Shown here piece by piece: positions 7,665 to 15,528 of a stretch of 53,194 nucleotides of DNA. The notes under the pieces were generated by a model that worked only from the letters and a program-made list of their open reading frames with translations, ran no database searches and was not told the DNA's origin. The translations under genes were made by a program, and so were the position numbers. Numbering within the stretch: the first letter of the stretch is position 1; every line of letters starts with the position of its first letter. The stretch spans positions 1 to 53,194 of the forward strand of contig CAIZWN010000038.1 in assembly GCA_903936705.1 (NCBI GenBank), written 5' to 3'. This stretch comes from an uncultured Myxococcales bacterium. Its GTDB lineage: Bacteria; Myxococcota_A; UBA9042; DTJE01.

Positions 7665-8773
7665 CGCCGGCGCAGTACGTAGCCCGCCTGCATGAACTTG
7701 CTGACCTCGGTGACGAAGCTAGCCACCCGCTGGCCCGGCAGCAACGATTCCTCGCGCAGCAGGGCGTCCAGCGCGATCAGGGCCATCGGCGGACCGGCGT
7801 ATCCCATCCGGTCCAGGCGCGTGTACAGGGCCGACCTGGGCACGCCGATCGCCTGCAACTCCTCGATCACCGACTCGACTATATGCTTGGCCGGCAGGTT
7901 CACCTGGAACCATCTCACGTCCCCAGGCGGGATGCCCGCAGCCGTCATCATCCTGCGATAACCATTGAAGAATACAGACCCGCCTGGCTCCTGGAACATT
8001 CCGCTTGCCAGCTCGTTCCTGAATCGCTGACGCAGGTGGTGAGCACCCTGCTCGAACTCGTCAACAGGGTTCATCCAGTACGCCGGCCGATGGTTGAACA
8101 TCAGCGACGGCCTCTTGCCGCCCACCGATTCGACGTATGTAAACTCGACCTCTATGGGCATGGCCCGCAAAGGGTCGGTGTGAAGCACCAGCGCGCCCGC
8201 ACCATCCGACAGGAACCATCGCAGAAACAGCGATTCCTTGTCCACGAGCGATTGGTTGTAGTACTCGGCCCGCAGTTCCGACGACGATATGCCCGACGAC
8301 ACTACAAGCGCGGTGTCGTAGGCGCCATCCGCCAGAAGCCGATGCGCCAGGTACAGCGCCTTGTACGCCGACGTACAGTTGGCGTGGATCGAGAATTCCG
8401 CGCACGCCTCGATTCCCAGCGCCTCCTGTATGCGCACGGAAGCGGTAGGCATCTGGTCCTGGTGAGCACTGCCGTAAGTGATCAACCCGATCTCGCCTGG
8501 TTCCAGGCCGGCCGCCTCAAGGGCCTTGCGCGAGGCCTTGGTCCCCATGGTCACGTTGTCGTCGGTGAACTCGCGGGACACCGGGTCCATCGCATAGTGC
8601 ACGACATCGATATCCAGGACGCTCCGCATGACCGGAGCCATCGATTCCATCCACCGACGAATCTTGTCGGGAGCTCCTGGCAGCCCGCCCAGAACCTCCT
8701 GGGCGCGCTCGACCGGTATAGGTTCCCCTGGAAGGTAGGCTCCAGTTCCGGCGACGAAGACGGGCCTGGCCAT
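7661..8773 (-). CDS. Beta-ketoacyl-ACP synthase III-like protein
   Basis: 370 residues from ATG 8773, chosen over an in-frame start at 8836 because GGGGGAAG stands just upstream and only 1 bp separates it from the ketosynthase stop. The thiolase fold has the nucleophile C133 in HANCTSAYKAL, and LSDGAGALVL (188-197) matches the FabH core. The other two triad residues differ: N292 sits where FabH has His244 (a His follows at 297 in LPAKH), and Y325 in MGYAGPP replaces Asn274 of the GNTS loop. It may therefore condense by another mechanism, or act as a CerJ-like acyltransferase or an HMG-CoA-synthase-like enzyme. Translationally coupled to the acyltransferase. Confidence 0.85.
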   Translation of the reverse strand: MARPVFVAGTGAYLPGEPIPVERAQEVLGGLPGAPDKIRRWMESMAPVMRSVLDIDVVHYAMDPVSREFTDDNVTMGTKASRKALEAAGLEPGEIGLITYGSAHQDQMPTASVRIQEALGIEACAEFSIHANCTSAYKALYLAHRLLADGAYDTALVVSSGISSSELRAEYYNQSLVDKESLFLRWFLSDGAGALVLHTDPLRAMPIEVEFTYVESVGGKRPSLMFNHRPAYWMNPVDEFEQGAHHLRQRFRNELASGMFQEPGGSVFFNGYRRMMTAAGIPPGDVRWFQVNLPAKHIVESVIEELQAIGVPRSALYTRLDRMGYAGPPMALIALDALLREESLLPGQRVASFVTEVSKFMQAGYVLRRR

Positions 8774-8774
8774 C

Positions 8775-10001
8775 CTACTTCCCCCCGTCCTCGCAGCGGC
8801 TGAACACACAAACGCCGTTCTGGCCGCCGAATGCAAACGAGTTGCTCATGACATGCTGAACCTCGACACGCCTGGGGGTCAGTGGCACGTAGTCAAGGTC
8901 AAGCTCGGGGTCGGCCTGAATCAGGTTCATGGTAGGCGGCAAGATGCCCTCGACCATGGCCTTGATCGATATGACGGCCTCGACGCCAGCGGCCCCCGAC
9001 AGACAGTGGCCAGTAGACGATTTGGTTGACGATATGGGCATGCGCATGGCGTGTTCCCCGAAAACCTCTTTGATCGCCTGGGTTTCAAACAGATCGTTCA
9101 GGGGAGTCGAAGTCCCATGGGCGTTGACATACCCGATCGCCTCCGGCTGGAGGCCGGCATTGGCCAACGCCTTCCTCATCGCACGCGCCATGCCAGCCCC
9201 GCCCGGCTCGGGCGACAGTATGTTGTAGCCTTCGCTGCCCAGCCCTGGGCGGTGCAGAACTGCCAGGATCCGCGCGCCGCGCAGCCTCGCGTGCGCCTCG
9301 GTTTCCACCACCAGAAAGCCACCGCCCTCGCCCATGACGAACCCGCGCCGCCGGGCATCGAAAGGCCGTGACAGGCCCTCGATATCGTCATCGGGCTCTG
9401 CCAACGCCATCAGGGCAGTAAAACCTCGAACGTCGGGTTCGTTCAGCGCGGACTCGGCAGACCCTGCCACCACGACATCGCACTCGCCACGATCCAGCCA
9501 CTCCCATGCCGCCGCAAAAGCGTAGGCACCCGACGAACATGCCGTGCTGACCACCATCGACGGGCCCAGGAACCGGTTCTTCAGGCTGATCCAGGCCGCA
9601 GACGCGCTGGCCATGTTGCGCAGAATCCGGTTCGGGTCCGGTTCCAGAGTCGTCGGCGCATAACCGGTGCCTGTGGCACCCGCCACCACACCGACCCGGT
9701 TGCGATCGATGTTGTCGTCGCCAATCCCGGCATCCTCGATGGCCTGACCAGCCGCAGTCAGCGCAATCATCGTGGCACGCGTCATCTGGGCACGGCTGCG
9801 CGGCTTGATTCCCGACCTGAACAGCTCGTCGGCCCCATCCGGCAACTGGACGCCAACCGGCACCTCCAACGTGCCCGGGTCGAACAGCGAATATCGCTTT
9901 ATGGCGCGACGTCCGTCCATCAGCCCCTGCCAGGATGAGTCGAGATCGAGGCCCAGGCCAGTCATCAACCCCATTCCAGTCACGACCACGCGCGTCTGCA
10001 T
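8775..10001 (-). CDS. Beta-ketoacyl-ACP synthase II-type ketosynthase
   Basis: 408 residues from ATG 10001, which has AAGGAAGGG upstream; the longer start at 10025 would overlap the thioesterase gene. The KAS I/II catalytic set is complete: C155 in STACSSGAYA, H295 in NAHGTSTPLND, K327 and H332 in KSSTGHCLSG. FAFGGQN closes the C-terminus. It carries out decarboxylative Claisen condensation of acyl-enzyme with malonyl-ACP or an analogue. There is no paired chain-length factor nearby, so it works as a FabF-type homodimer rather than a type II aromatic PKS pair. It is the only clearly competent condensing enzyme in the locus. Confidence 0.93.
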   Translation of the reverse strand: MQTRVVVTGMGLMTGLGLDLDSSWQGLMDGRRAIKRYSLFDPGTLEVPVGVQLPDGADELFRSGIKPRSRAQMTRATMIALTAAGQAIEDAGIGDDNIDRNRVGVVAGATGTGYAPTTLEPDPNRILRNMASASAAWISLKNRFLGPSMVVSTACSSGAYAFAAAWEWLDRGECDVVVAGSAESALNEPDVRGFTALMALAEPDDDIEGLSRPFDARRRGFVMGEGGGFLVVETEAHARLRGARILAVLHRPGLGSEGYNILSPEPGGAGMARAMRKALANAGLQPEAIGYVNAHGTSTPLNDLFETQAIKEVFGEHAMRMPISSTKSSTGHCLSGAAGVEAVISIKAMVEGILPPTMNLIQADPELDLDYVPLTPRRVEVQHVMSNSFAFGGQNGVCVFSRCEDGGK

Positions 10002-10014
10002 TGAGTCCCTTCCT

Positions 10015-10443
10015 TCAGGAGCCACTGGAACCAGCGATTCCCCCTTCCAATTCGGAACCAGCCATCACCCCGAACACCGCAGGTACGGGAGCCGGAGCGC
10101 GCGCCACCGGGTCCCAGAAGGCTATCACACACGTGGCACGCACCAGCAAATCATCCCCGCGCCGAATCCGGTGAGCCATGGTGACACGAAAATCATCGAC
10201 AGACTCGACCTCGGCCGACACCTCAAGGGAGTCCATCAACAGCGCCGGCCGCCGGAAGTGCATCTGCAACGAGTACATCACCGGCACACAGTCATCTGGC
10301 CGTATGGACAGGCCGCATGCCGCCAGAAAGCGCAACCGAGCCCGCTCAAGGTAAACAACCAGCCTTGCGTGATGCGCGATGCCGTACGAATCAACATCCT
10401 CGAACTCGACAGTCACCGGTAACGTAACGCCGGTCGGATTCAC
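10015..10443 (-). CDS. Hot-dog acyl-CoA/acyl-ACP thioesterase (4HBT/YbgC type)
   Basis: 142 residues, GTG at 10443 overlapping the AcpS stop by GTGA. The YbgC-type signature is present: VEFEDVDSYGIAHHARLVVY, then LERARL, with the catalytic Asp in DVDSYG. It would release the mature acyl chain from ACP or CoA as a free acid. Its place between AcpS and the ketosynthase suggests it ends this pathway rather than serving general metabolism. The ketosynthase follows after 13 bp. Confidence 0.87.
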   Translation of the reverse strand: MNPTGVTLPVTVEFEDVDSYGIAHHARLVVYLERARLRFLAACGLSIRPDDCVPVMYSLQMHFRRPALLMDSLEVSAEVESVDDFRVTMAHRIRRGDDLLVRATCVIAFWDPVARAPAPVPAVFGVMAGSELEGGIAGSSGS

Positions 10444-10838
10444 GCGCCCTCCCCTCGAAGGATCACGGCGGCTATCACTTCCCCGCCTTCCTCGAACAGA
10501 CGAACTTCCAAAGTCGCCTCCCCAATTTCAGCACGCAACGACGGCCCTATCTCGACGCGCGGTTCCTGCCCGCCCGCACACGCAAAAACCTGGCATCCCA
10601 GCGGGTCGATCGGTCCGCCAAGAGCCTTGAACAAGGCTTCCTTCACGCAGAACGCAGCGCACAAGGCAAAGGCCGGGTCGCCTTGAACTGCCGAATGGGC
10701 AACCTCGACCTCGGTAAACACCATGGGCAGGGGATTTCCGGAGGGGACAAGACTGGCGAACCGCGCGACCAGCTCGACGTCGATTCCGACGCCAAGCAAC
10801 AAGCCGCGAGTTTCAGAGTTCCACGTTGACGACGTCAT
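10440..10838 (-). CDS. acpS: Holo-ACP synthase (4'-phosphopantetheinyl transferase, AcpS type)
   Basis: 132 residues from ATG 10838; it overlaps the ACP gene by 26 bp. The metal-binding Asp (D20 in GVGIDVELV), the FTEVEV segment (41-46) and the VKEALFKALG motif with K66 and E67 are intact, so it should transfer phosphopantetheine from CoA to the adjacent ACP serine. The C-terminal strand LFEEGGEVIAAVIL is shorter than the SISHS strand of textbook AcpS. Whether it is the cell's only AcpS or is dedicated to this locus cannot be told. It contrasts with the short homologue at 3193-3552 that lacks these residues. Confidence 0.88.
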   Translation of the reverse strand: MTSSTWNSETRGLLLGVGIDVELVARFASLVPSGNPLPMVFTEVEVAHSAVQGDPAFALCAAFCVKEALFKALGGPIDPLGCQVFACAGGQEPRVEIGPSLRAEIGEATLEVRLFEEGGEVIAAVILRGEGA

Positions 10839-11121
10839 CCCCGTGCCGAACGATGGCCAAGGACAGCTCGATCACCTGACCGATCGTGTTCGCAGGCTTC
10901 TTCATCAGGTGACGCGCAAGCGTCTTCAACTCGATTCCGATGCCGTGACGCTTGCGGATCTTCTCGAGCAGCGAAAGAAACATCAGGGAGTCCCCTTCCA
11001 GTTCCTCGATGATCCTGGTGGAGTCGTTCAGGGACGCCCGGTCCACGTCGCATTCGGCTGCGAAGAAATCGTAGACAAGATCCCGGATCTGCTGCGCAGC
11101 AGCCTGGTCGATGTCCTGCAT
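10813..11121 (-). CDS. Acyl carrier protein
   Basis: 102 residues from ATG 11121 (MQDIDQAAAQQIRDLVYDFF). The open frame extends to 11193, but a promoter candidate occupies that stretch, so the shorter start is preferred. The phosphopantetheine attachment Ser is S45 in LEGDSLMFLSLLE, on the expected helix II. Helix I and an acidic middle region fit the ACP fold; the C-terminus is slightly longer than in FabD-pathway ACPs. It is the first gene of the operon and the carrier for the acyl chain built by the neighbouring ketosynthase. Confidence 0.9.
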   Translation of the reverse strand: MQDIDQAAAQQIRDLVYDFFAAECDVDRASLNDSTRIIEELEGDSLMFLSLLEKIRKRHGIGIELKTLARHLMKKPANTIGQVIELSLAIVRHGDDVVNVEL

Positions 11122-11191
11122 TCCGAACTTCACCCCGTTCGCTTCGACGTGTCCATCAGACCCGCCCAACCATTGCCGTCGTACCCCGGTC

Positions 11192-11219
11192 ATTCTGCCC
11201 AGGCAAAGCTAAAAGTCAA
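11192..11219 (-). promoter_or_regulatory. Sigma-70-type promoter candidate for the ACP operon
   Basis: Minus strand: TTGACT (11219-11214), 16-bp spacer, CAGAAT (11197-11192). Predicted transcription start near 11185 leaves a leader of about 64 bases to the ACP ATG at 11121. It also argues against the longer ORF start at 11193, which overlaps the -10 box. Confidence 0.45.
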
Positions 11220-11355
11220 GCGGGGCGCGGAGAATTCGATGCCTGCCGCGATGCCGTGGCCGAACCCTACCGACGTCGCCAATCGCTTCCTGAACTTTCG
11301 GTCGGGGCAAGGATTCCCATGCCCAGGTCGCAGCGTTCTGCTAGGATTCCGCCCG

Positions 11356-11988
11356 ATGGGAGAGGACACCCCAGGCCGCCCGGCCGACAAGATCCTTTGC
11401 GAGGGCAAATTCCAGCGCTACGTAGTGGCGTGCATGCGGAACTGCCCCCAGCCGGAACACTGCCGGGAATTCTGGGCCTTCTTCCGTGCGCGGGGCGAGT
11501 CGCCCCAGCAATACCTGCACAGGCACGGCATCGAGGAGGACTTCATGAAGAGAATCGTGTTCGACTGCGACCGCTGCGGCAAGCGCGACATCGGCGAGCC
11601 ATGGACGCTGTGGCATCACTCGGGCGAATCCGAGGGCCAGCGCCTGCCACCCGAGAAGATCGCCGCCACCCTGGCGAAAACGGAACCATTGGCTTGCAGC
11701 CATGGCTTCGTCGAAGTCGTCCTGGAAGCACTGAAGACGGAACACGCCTTCGAGCACTACTGCGAAGCCTGCTTCAAGAAGGTGGCGTCGCTGGCCGGTG
11801 CCATTACGGGCAAGCCGCTGCCGAAAGTCGCGCCGAAGCCGGCAACCGCTTCCGCCGCTTCGCCGGTCGCCCGGGTAATGGGAACGTCCCGCCCCGCCCT
11901 GGTGGTAAAGCCTGTCGATGACCCTTTCGACGGGCCCGCCACGAAAGGCGGCCGCAAGCCGTCCGCGGATGCCCCGAAGAAGCGCTGA
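11356..11988 (+). CDS. Conserved-looking Cys-rich protein of unknown function
   Basis: 210 residues from ATG 11356. I do not recognise a family. The N-terminal 120 residues contain ten cysteines, including CMRNCPQPEHC (26-36), CDRCGK and, further on, HYCEACFKK, laid out like metal-binding knuckles. They also carry aromatic and charged segments such as EFWAFF. The last 70 residues are Ala/Pro/Lys-rich and probably disordered, ending KGGRKPSADAPKKR. There is no signal peptide. It is divergent from the ACP operon and convergent with the CoA-transferase gene. A zinc-binding cytoplasmic protein is plausible. Confidence 0.65.
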   Translation: MGEDTPGRPADKILCEGKFQRYVVACMRNCPQPEHCREFWAFFRARGESPQQYLHRHGIEEDFMKRIVFDCDRCGKRDIGEPWTLWHHSGESEGQRLPPEKIAATLAKTEPLACSHGFVEVVLEALKTEHAFEHYCEACFKKVASLAGAITGKPLPKVAPKPATASAASPVARVMGTSRPALVVKPVDDPFDGPATKGGRKPSADAPKKR

Positions 11989-12040
11989 TCGGGAACGCGC
12001 GGCATGGATGGGAAACCGGCGGCAGTCAGGATCGGCCGGA

Positions 12041-13750
12041 CTACCGGGCCATGCCGCCATGCCAGGCCAGGTTGAACCCAAGGCCCGTCAGGATAGACGC
12101 GTCCACCACTGGAACGTCGCCATCCGGCAGCACTACGCGCATCCGACAGCCATCCAGCACGTCCCGCTTTATGTCGATGCCGGGCATGACGCGGATCAGC
12201 TCCATGCCACGTTCAGTCAGCCGAAAAACGCCCACGTTGGTTGCGTAGAAGACGTTCTTTTCCATGGCCAGCGCCCGGCGGCCACAAAACGTCACCTCGT
12301 CGACATGCTCGATGAATTTCGGCTTGCCCCGCTGAAGAATCGCCATCTTTCCATCCTGCACCGCCATCTTCCCGCCGGCCTGCCAGGAACCTACGAACAG
12401 GATGTTTTTCGCCGCGGCAGTAAGGTCCGGCAGGCCTCCCGGGCCCACGTAGTCCAGGGCACGCGGGCCCCTCTTCGACACGTTCACGTTGCCCTCGGAA
12501 TCCACCTGCAAGACTCCAAGAATCGTTGTGTCAAGCGACTCGTAGCTTTGGTGAAAGACGTCCACGCTACCCATCATCTTCTTCGGACAGACCGCGGCCC
12601 CGAAGAACACACCCGGCGCGGGAAGGCCACCCAACACTCCGGTCTCGCTCATGAATGTGACGTCGTCGGTCAGTCCGGCCTCGAACACCACGCGACACAC
12701 CTCCTCGGGCATACCCACGCCTATGTTCACCAGTGCGCCCGGCTTGGACGCCGACGTAAACACAGTGGCCCCAAGGCGCGCAAGGGCATCCTCGACCGGC
12801 CCGCGCGACGGCGTGATCTTCGCAGCGTGATTAAGGAACTTCAGCCGCCCTATGGCCTCGACCGCCGGCATATCGGAATCGACCGTGAACATCGGCCAGA
12901 ACGATCGCATCGGCACGGACCCGGTTTGCTCGTTGTGCGGATTCACTACGATGGCGTCCACGTCCTCGGCATGAACGTAGATTTCGTCGGGACTCTTCGG
13001 AATGATCCCGCACACGGTCGCCATTACCTTGCCACCATTCCTTTTCGCCGCGGCAACCGAGCCGCGGATCTCGGTCAGCGTCGATGCATTGCGCACGTAG
13101 AGGTTGCCCTCCTCATCGGCATACGACGCTACAAAGAAGACCCACTCGACCTTCGGCAGCCGAAAGCGCAGCGCGTCGCCCTCGGGTGTTATGAACGTCT
13201 CACGCCCCTCGCCCTTTACCAGGGAACCAGTCCCGCAGCGCGGGTCAAGAAACGTCCCGACTGCAGTCATACTTACGACGGAATCCTCGCCACGAGCCTG
13301 GGCCTCCAGCAGGAAGGCCTGCTGGCCCTGCGGCATCGTGTGCAGTTCGCACTGGCCAGCATCGACCAGCTTCAGCAGAGCCTTCTTGGTCTCTACATGA
13401 CCGCCGATGTGCCTGGTCAGAAGGCCCGGAAGGCAGATTTCTTCCAGTGTACCCGGCACCTTGCCACGGCCGCCCTGGGCGCCGACCGTGATCCACGTCA
13501 GGCCTTTGGGGTGTCCGGTCCGCAAATAACGCTCGCGAATTCCCCAGAAAAAAATCGAACATCGCCCGTTCCCGGCCATGCCGCTGCTGAAACAGACTGC
13601 ATCGTCGGGTATCAGCGCCATGGCATGGCGCGCAGACATGAATTTCGGATTCTTCAGGCTGACTGGCCTGTGGTCCAGGTCATGCCGGGACCAGGTCAGT
13701 CGCCACTTTGCAAAATGGCCCAGCAGGCGGATCTTCGTCAGAACGTTCAT
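12041..13750 (-). CDS. Acyl-CoA:carboxylate CoA-transferase, fused alpha and beta domains
   Basis: 569 residues from ATG 13750, behind a strong GGGAGGAAACC; the frame stays open upstream without support. It is a family I CoA-transferase with both halves in one chain. The N-terminal half holds DAVCFSSGMAGNG and later VGAQGGRGK; the C-terminal half holds NIGVGMPEEV and the SETGVLGG motif whose Glu, E369, is the catalytic residue that forms the CoA thioester. Family members move CoA between acetyl- or acetoacetyl-CoA and short acids (propionate, 3-oxoacids). It could activate acids for the adjacent acyl pathway, but a catabolic role is equally likely. It is separately transcribed from the ACP operon. 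Confidence 0.85.
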   Translation of the reverse strand: MNVLTKIRLLGHFAKWRLTWSRHDLDHRPVSLKNPKFMSARHAMALIPDDAVCFSSGMAGNGRCSIFFWGIRERYLRTGHPKGLTWITVGAQGGRGKVPGTLEEICLPGLLTRHIGGHVETKKALLKLVDAGQCELHTMPQGQQAFLLEAQARGEDSVVSMTAVGTFLDPRCGTGSLVKGEGRETFITPEGDALRFRLPKVEWVFFVASYADEEGNLYVRNASTLTEIRGSVAAAKRNGGKVMATVCGIIPKSPDEIYVHAEDVDAIVVNPHNEQTGSVPMRSFWPMFTVDSDMPAVEAIGRLKFLNHAAKITPSRGPVEDALARLGATVFTSASKPGALVNIGVGMPEEVCRVVFEAGLTDDVTFMSETGVLGGLPAPGVFFGAAVCPKKMMGSVDVFHQSYESLDTTILGVLQVDSEGNVNVSKRGPRALDYVGPGGLPDLTAAAKNILFVGSWQAGGKMAVQDGKMAILQRGKPKFIEHVDEVTFCGRRALAMEKNVFYATNVGVFRLTERGMELIRVMPGIDIKRDVLDGCRMRVVLPDGDVPVVDASILTGLGFNLAWHGGMAR

Positions 13751-13798
13751 CGGGTTTCCTCCCCCCCAGCGACGGTTGGATTCTCGCATGGTTACGGC

Positions 13799-13828
13799 TT
13801 GCGACACATCCCCCCTTCGCGCTATCCT
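13799..13828 (+). promoter_or_regulatory. Promoter candidate for the DUF2147 gene
   Basis: TTGCGA (13799-13804), 18-bp spacer, TATCCT (13823-13828); predicted start near 13835, 24 bases before the ATG at 13859. The same TATCCT hexamer recurs in the kinase promoter at 15495. Confidence 0.35.
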
Positions 13829-13858
13829 TCCGCCCGTCATCTCAGACGGAGGTTCCAG

Positions 13859-14314
13859 ATGTCCCGCGCGCTTTCGTTGATAGCCGTTTTCGCGGCAATG
13901 GTGGCCATTGCGCCAGTTGCAAGCGCCCAGGAATTGACCCCTGTAGGCCGATGGGTCACCGTGGATGACAACACCGGCAAGGACCGGTCGGTAGTCACGT
14001 TGACCGAAAAGGACGGCGTTGTTTTCGGTCACATCGAGAAACTGATTCTGGACCCCAGCGAAGACCCCAACCCGAAATGCGACAAGTGCTCGGACGCCAA
14101 GAAGGACCAGCCGGTAATCGGCCTGGAAATCCTGTGGGGTCTGAAAAAGGACGGCAACGAGTGGTCAGGCGGAAAAATCCTGGACCCGGACAACGGCAAA
14201 ACCTACAAGTGCTGGATCCAGGTAATAGACGAGGGACGCCGGATGAAGGTGCGCGGCTTCATCGGCATTTCGCTGCTGGGTCGCACTCAATACTGGAAAA
14301 AGGCGAAGGAGTGA
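13859..14314 (+). CDS. DUF2147-family secreted protein
   Basis: 151 residues from ATG 13859 with GGAGG-like GACGGAGG upstream. A Sec signal peptide (1-23) ends ASAQ. The mature part matches DUF2147: TPVGRWVTVDDNTGKDRS, GHIEKLI, GLEILWGLKKDGNEWSGG, ILDPDNGKTYKCWI, then a closing RGFIGISLLGRTQYW. CDKCSD in the middle could form a disulfide or bind metal. Function of the family is unknown; a periplasmic beta-barrel-like domain is expected. It stands alone between divergent and parallel genes. Confidence 0.85.
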   Translation: MSRALSLIAVFAAMVAIAPVASAQELTPVGRWVTVDDNTGKDRSVVTLTEKDGVVFGHIEKLILDPSEDPNPKCDKCSDAKKDQPVIGLEILWGLKKDGNEWSGGKILDPDNGKTYKCWIQVIDEGRRMKVRGFIGISLLGRTQYWKKAKE

Positions 14315-14418
14315 TCCACCCACGCCTTTGAACAGAACGCCTTGCCTCCAATGCCCCTTCGTGATTCAATGTGGTGGAAATTCGCTGGTGCTGTTTGCCG
14401 CCGGATGACCGTGTCCCA

Positions 14419-15450
14419 ATGGACGAGGCGCCGGCCCAGCCGGTTGGTAGGATGAGCGTGGCACTCTCGCCTGATCTGTCACTTACGGAAACCCTCTATG
14501 CGTTTGCCCACGATCTGGAAGCCCTCGCGCTGAGAGCCAGTCGTCCGCGGCTGCGCGATGTCGAGTGGCGGCGTGGCGTCGAGACCGCCTGTGATGAACT
14601 GCTGTCGCGTGCTCAAGCGGCTCGTCAGAACCTTTCCAAGCGATACGAGTCGCTGGGGCCGTCACTTGAAGAAACGATGCGCTGTCTGAACGCTTATCGG
14701 GCCGCACTGGCCGATGGGCCCACCGCGGCGCGCATGAAAGCCAGTGCCCACACACTTTCGGAAACCTACGAGGACTTGCGGCGCCGGCTGCGGCGCACGT
14801 CGGGAATCGGCACGTTCGTCCGGGCCCCTCGTCTTGAGCGCATGAAACCGATCAACTACCGACGCAACGTGTTCCACGTGGGAATGGGCCTGATATCGGC
14901 CGGCATGTACGAGTTTTTTCTGACCCAGGGGCAGGCCCTCACGATAATGACAATCCTGCTGACTATGGTGGTCGGTTTCGAGGTCACGCGCCGCGTGTTT
15001 CCCCAGTGGAACAAACTTCTGACCCGCTTGGTGTTCAAGGGCGTGATTCGCCCGTGGGAGAACCGGCGCCCGAATTCTGCCTCGTGGTACACACTGGCGC
15101 TGCTGATCATCACCGCTTTGACGCCCAAGCTTGCAGCCCAGATAGGCGTTCTGGTTCTGGCCTTCGGGGATCCTGCCGCCAGCATCGTCGGTCGCAAGTG
15201 GGGTCGGGTCAAGCTGTACCGCAGGAAAAGCATCATTGGAACCACTGCCTTCGCCGTTGCTGCCGCTGCGATGGTCCTGGGCATGGCCCTGTTGAAATCG
15301 GCTCCCCTGACGTCATGGAACCTGGCCGGCATGGCAATTACCGTGGCACTGGGGGCGGCGGCAGCAGAACTGTTCAGCGACTCGGTTGATGACAACGCGA
15401 CCGTTCCTGTAACTGCTGCCTGCATCGCGACCCTCTGGCTTGGAGCCTAG
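14419..15450 (+). CDS. Dolichol/phytol-kinase-like CTP-dependent lipid kinase with N-terminal extension
   Basis: 343 residues from ATG 14419; a GTG at 14371 and an ATG at 14452 are in frame and none has a clear ribosome site, so the start is uncertain. Residues 1-130 are charged and helical, likely coiled coil, including RRRLRRTSG. From about 135 there are six or so membrane helices. The segment GDPAASIVGRKWGRVK followed by YRRKSIIGTTAF matches the CTP-binding region of the SEC59/DGK1/phytol kinase family, and ELFSDSVDDNATVP is its closing motif. It would phosphorylate a polyprenol or diacylglycerol in the inner membrane. The cytoplasmic N-terminal extension is unusual. Confidence 0.78.
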   Translation: MDEAPAQPVGRMSVALSPDLSLTETLYAFAHDLEALALRASRPRLRDVEWRRGVETACDELLSRAQAARQNLSKRYESLGPSLEETMRCLNAYRAALADGPTAARMKASAHTLSETYEDLRRRLRRTSGIGTFVRAPRLERMKPINYRRNVFHVGMGLISAGMYEFFLTQGQALTIMTILLTMVVGFEVTRRVFPQWNKLLTRLVFKGVIRPWENRRPNSASWYTLALLIITALTPKLAAQIGVLVLAFGDPAASIVGRKWGRVKLYRRKSIIGTTAFAVAAAAMVLGMALLKSAPLTSWNLAGMAITVALGAAAAELFSDSVDDNATVPVTAACIATLWLGA

Positions 15451-15472
15451 GCATGTATCGCGAATTCGAGTC

Positions 15473-15500
15473 TTGATACTAAACGAATAAGGGCTATCCT
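15473..15500 (+). promoter_or_regulatory. Promoter candidate for the Ser/Thr kinase-PilZ gene
   Basis: TTGATA (15473-15478), 16-bp spacer, TATCCT (15495-15500); predicted start near 15506, 23 bases before the GTG start codon. Confidence 0.45.
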
Positions 15501-15528
15501 CATTTGCGCATGTTCGTAGGATGGGATT

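Noticed and set aside
7598-8803. 401-codon open frame on the plus strand
   Set aside because: Antisense to the KAS III-like gene; the translation is Arg/His-rich without any motif and the minus-strand frame has the Cys and fold motifs. The same holds for long frames at 1167-2171, 24451-26082, 39872-41350 and 41932-43437.
2498-10001. Beta-branching HMG cassette
   Set aside because: Two crotonases, a KAS III-like protein, an ACP and a ketosynthase recall it, but the ketosynthase keeps its active-site Cys and the synthase motifs differ from HMG-CoA synthase, so only a partial analogy holds.
11918-13858. Upstream extension of the DUF2147 frame
   Set aside because: The extra 647 codons are antisense to the CoA-transferase; the signal peptide begins at the ATG at 13859.
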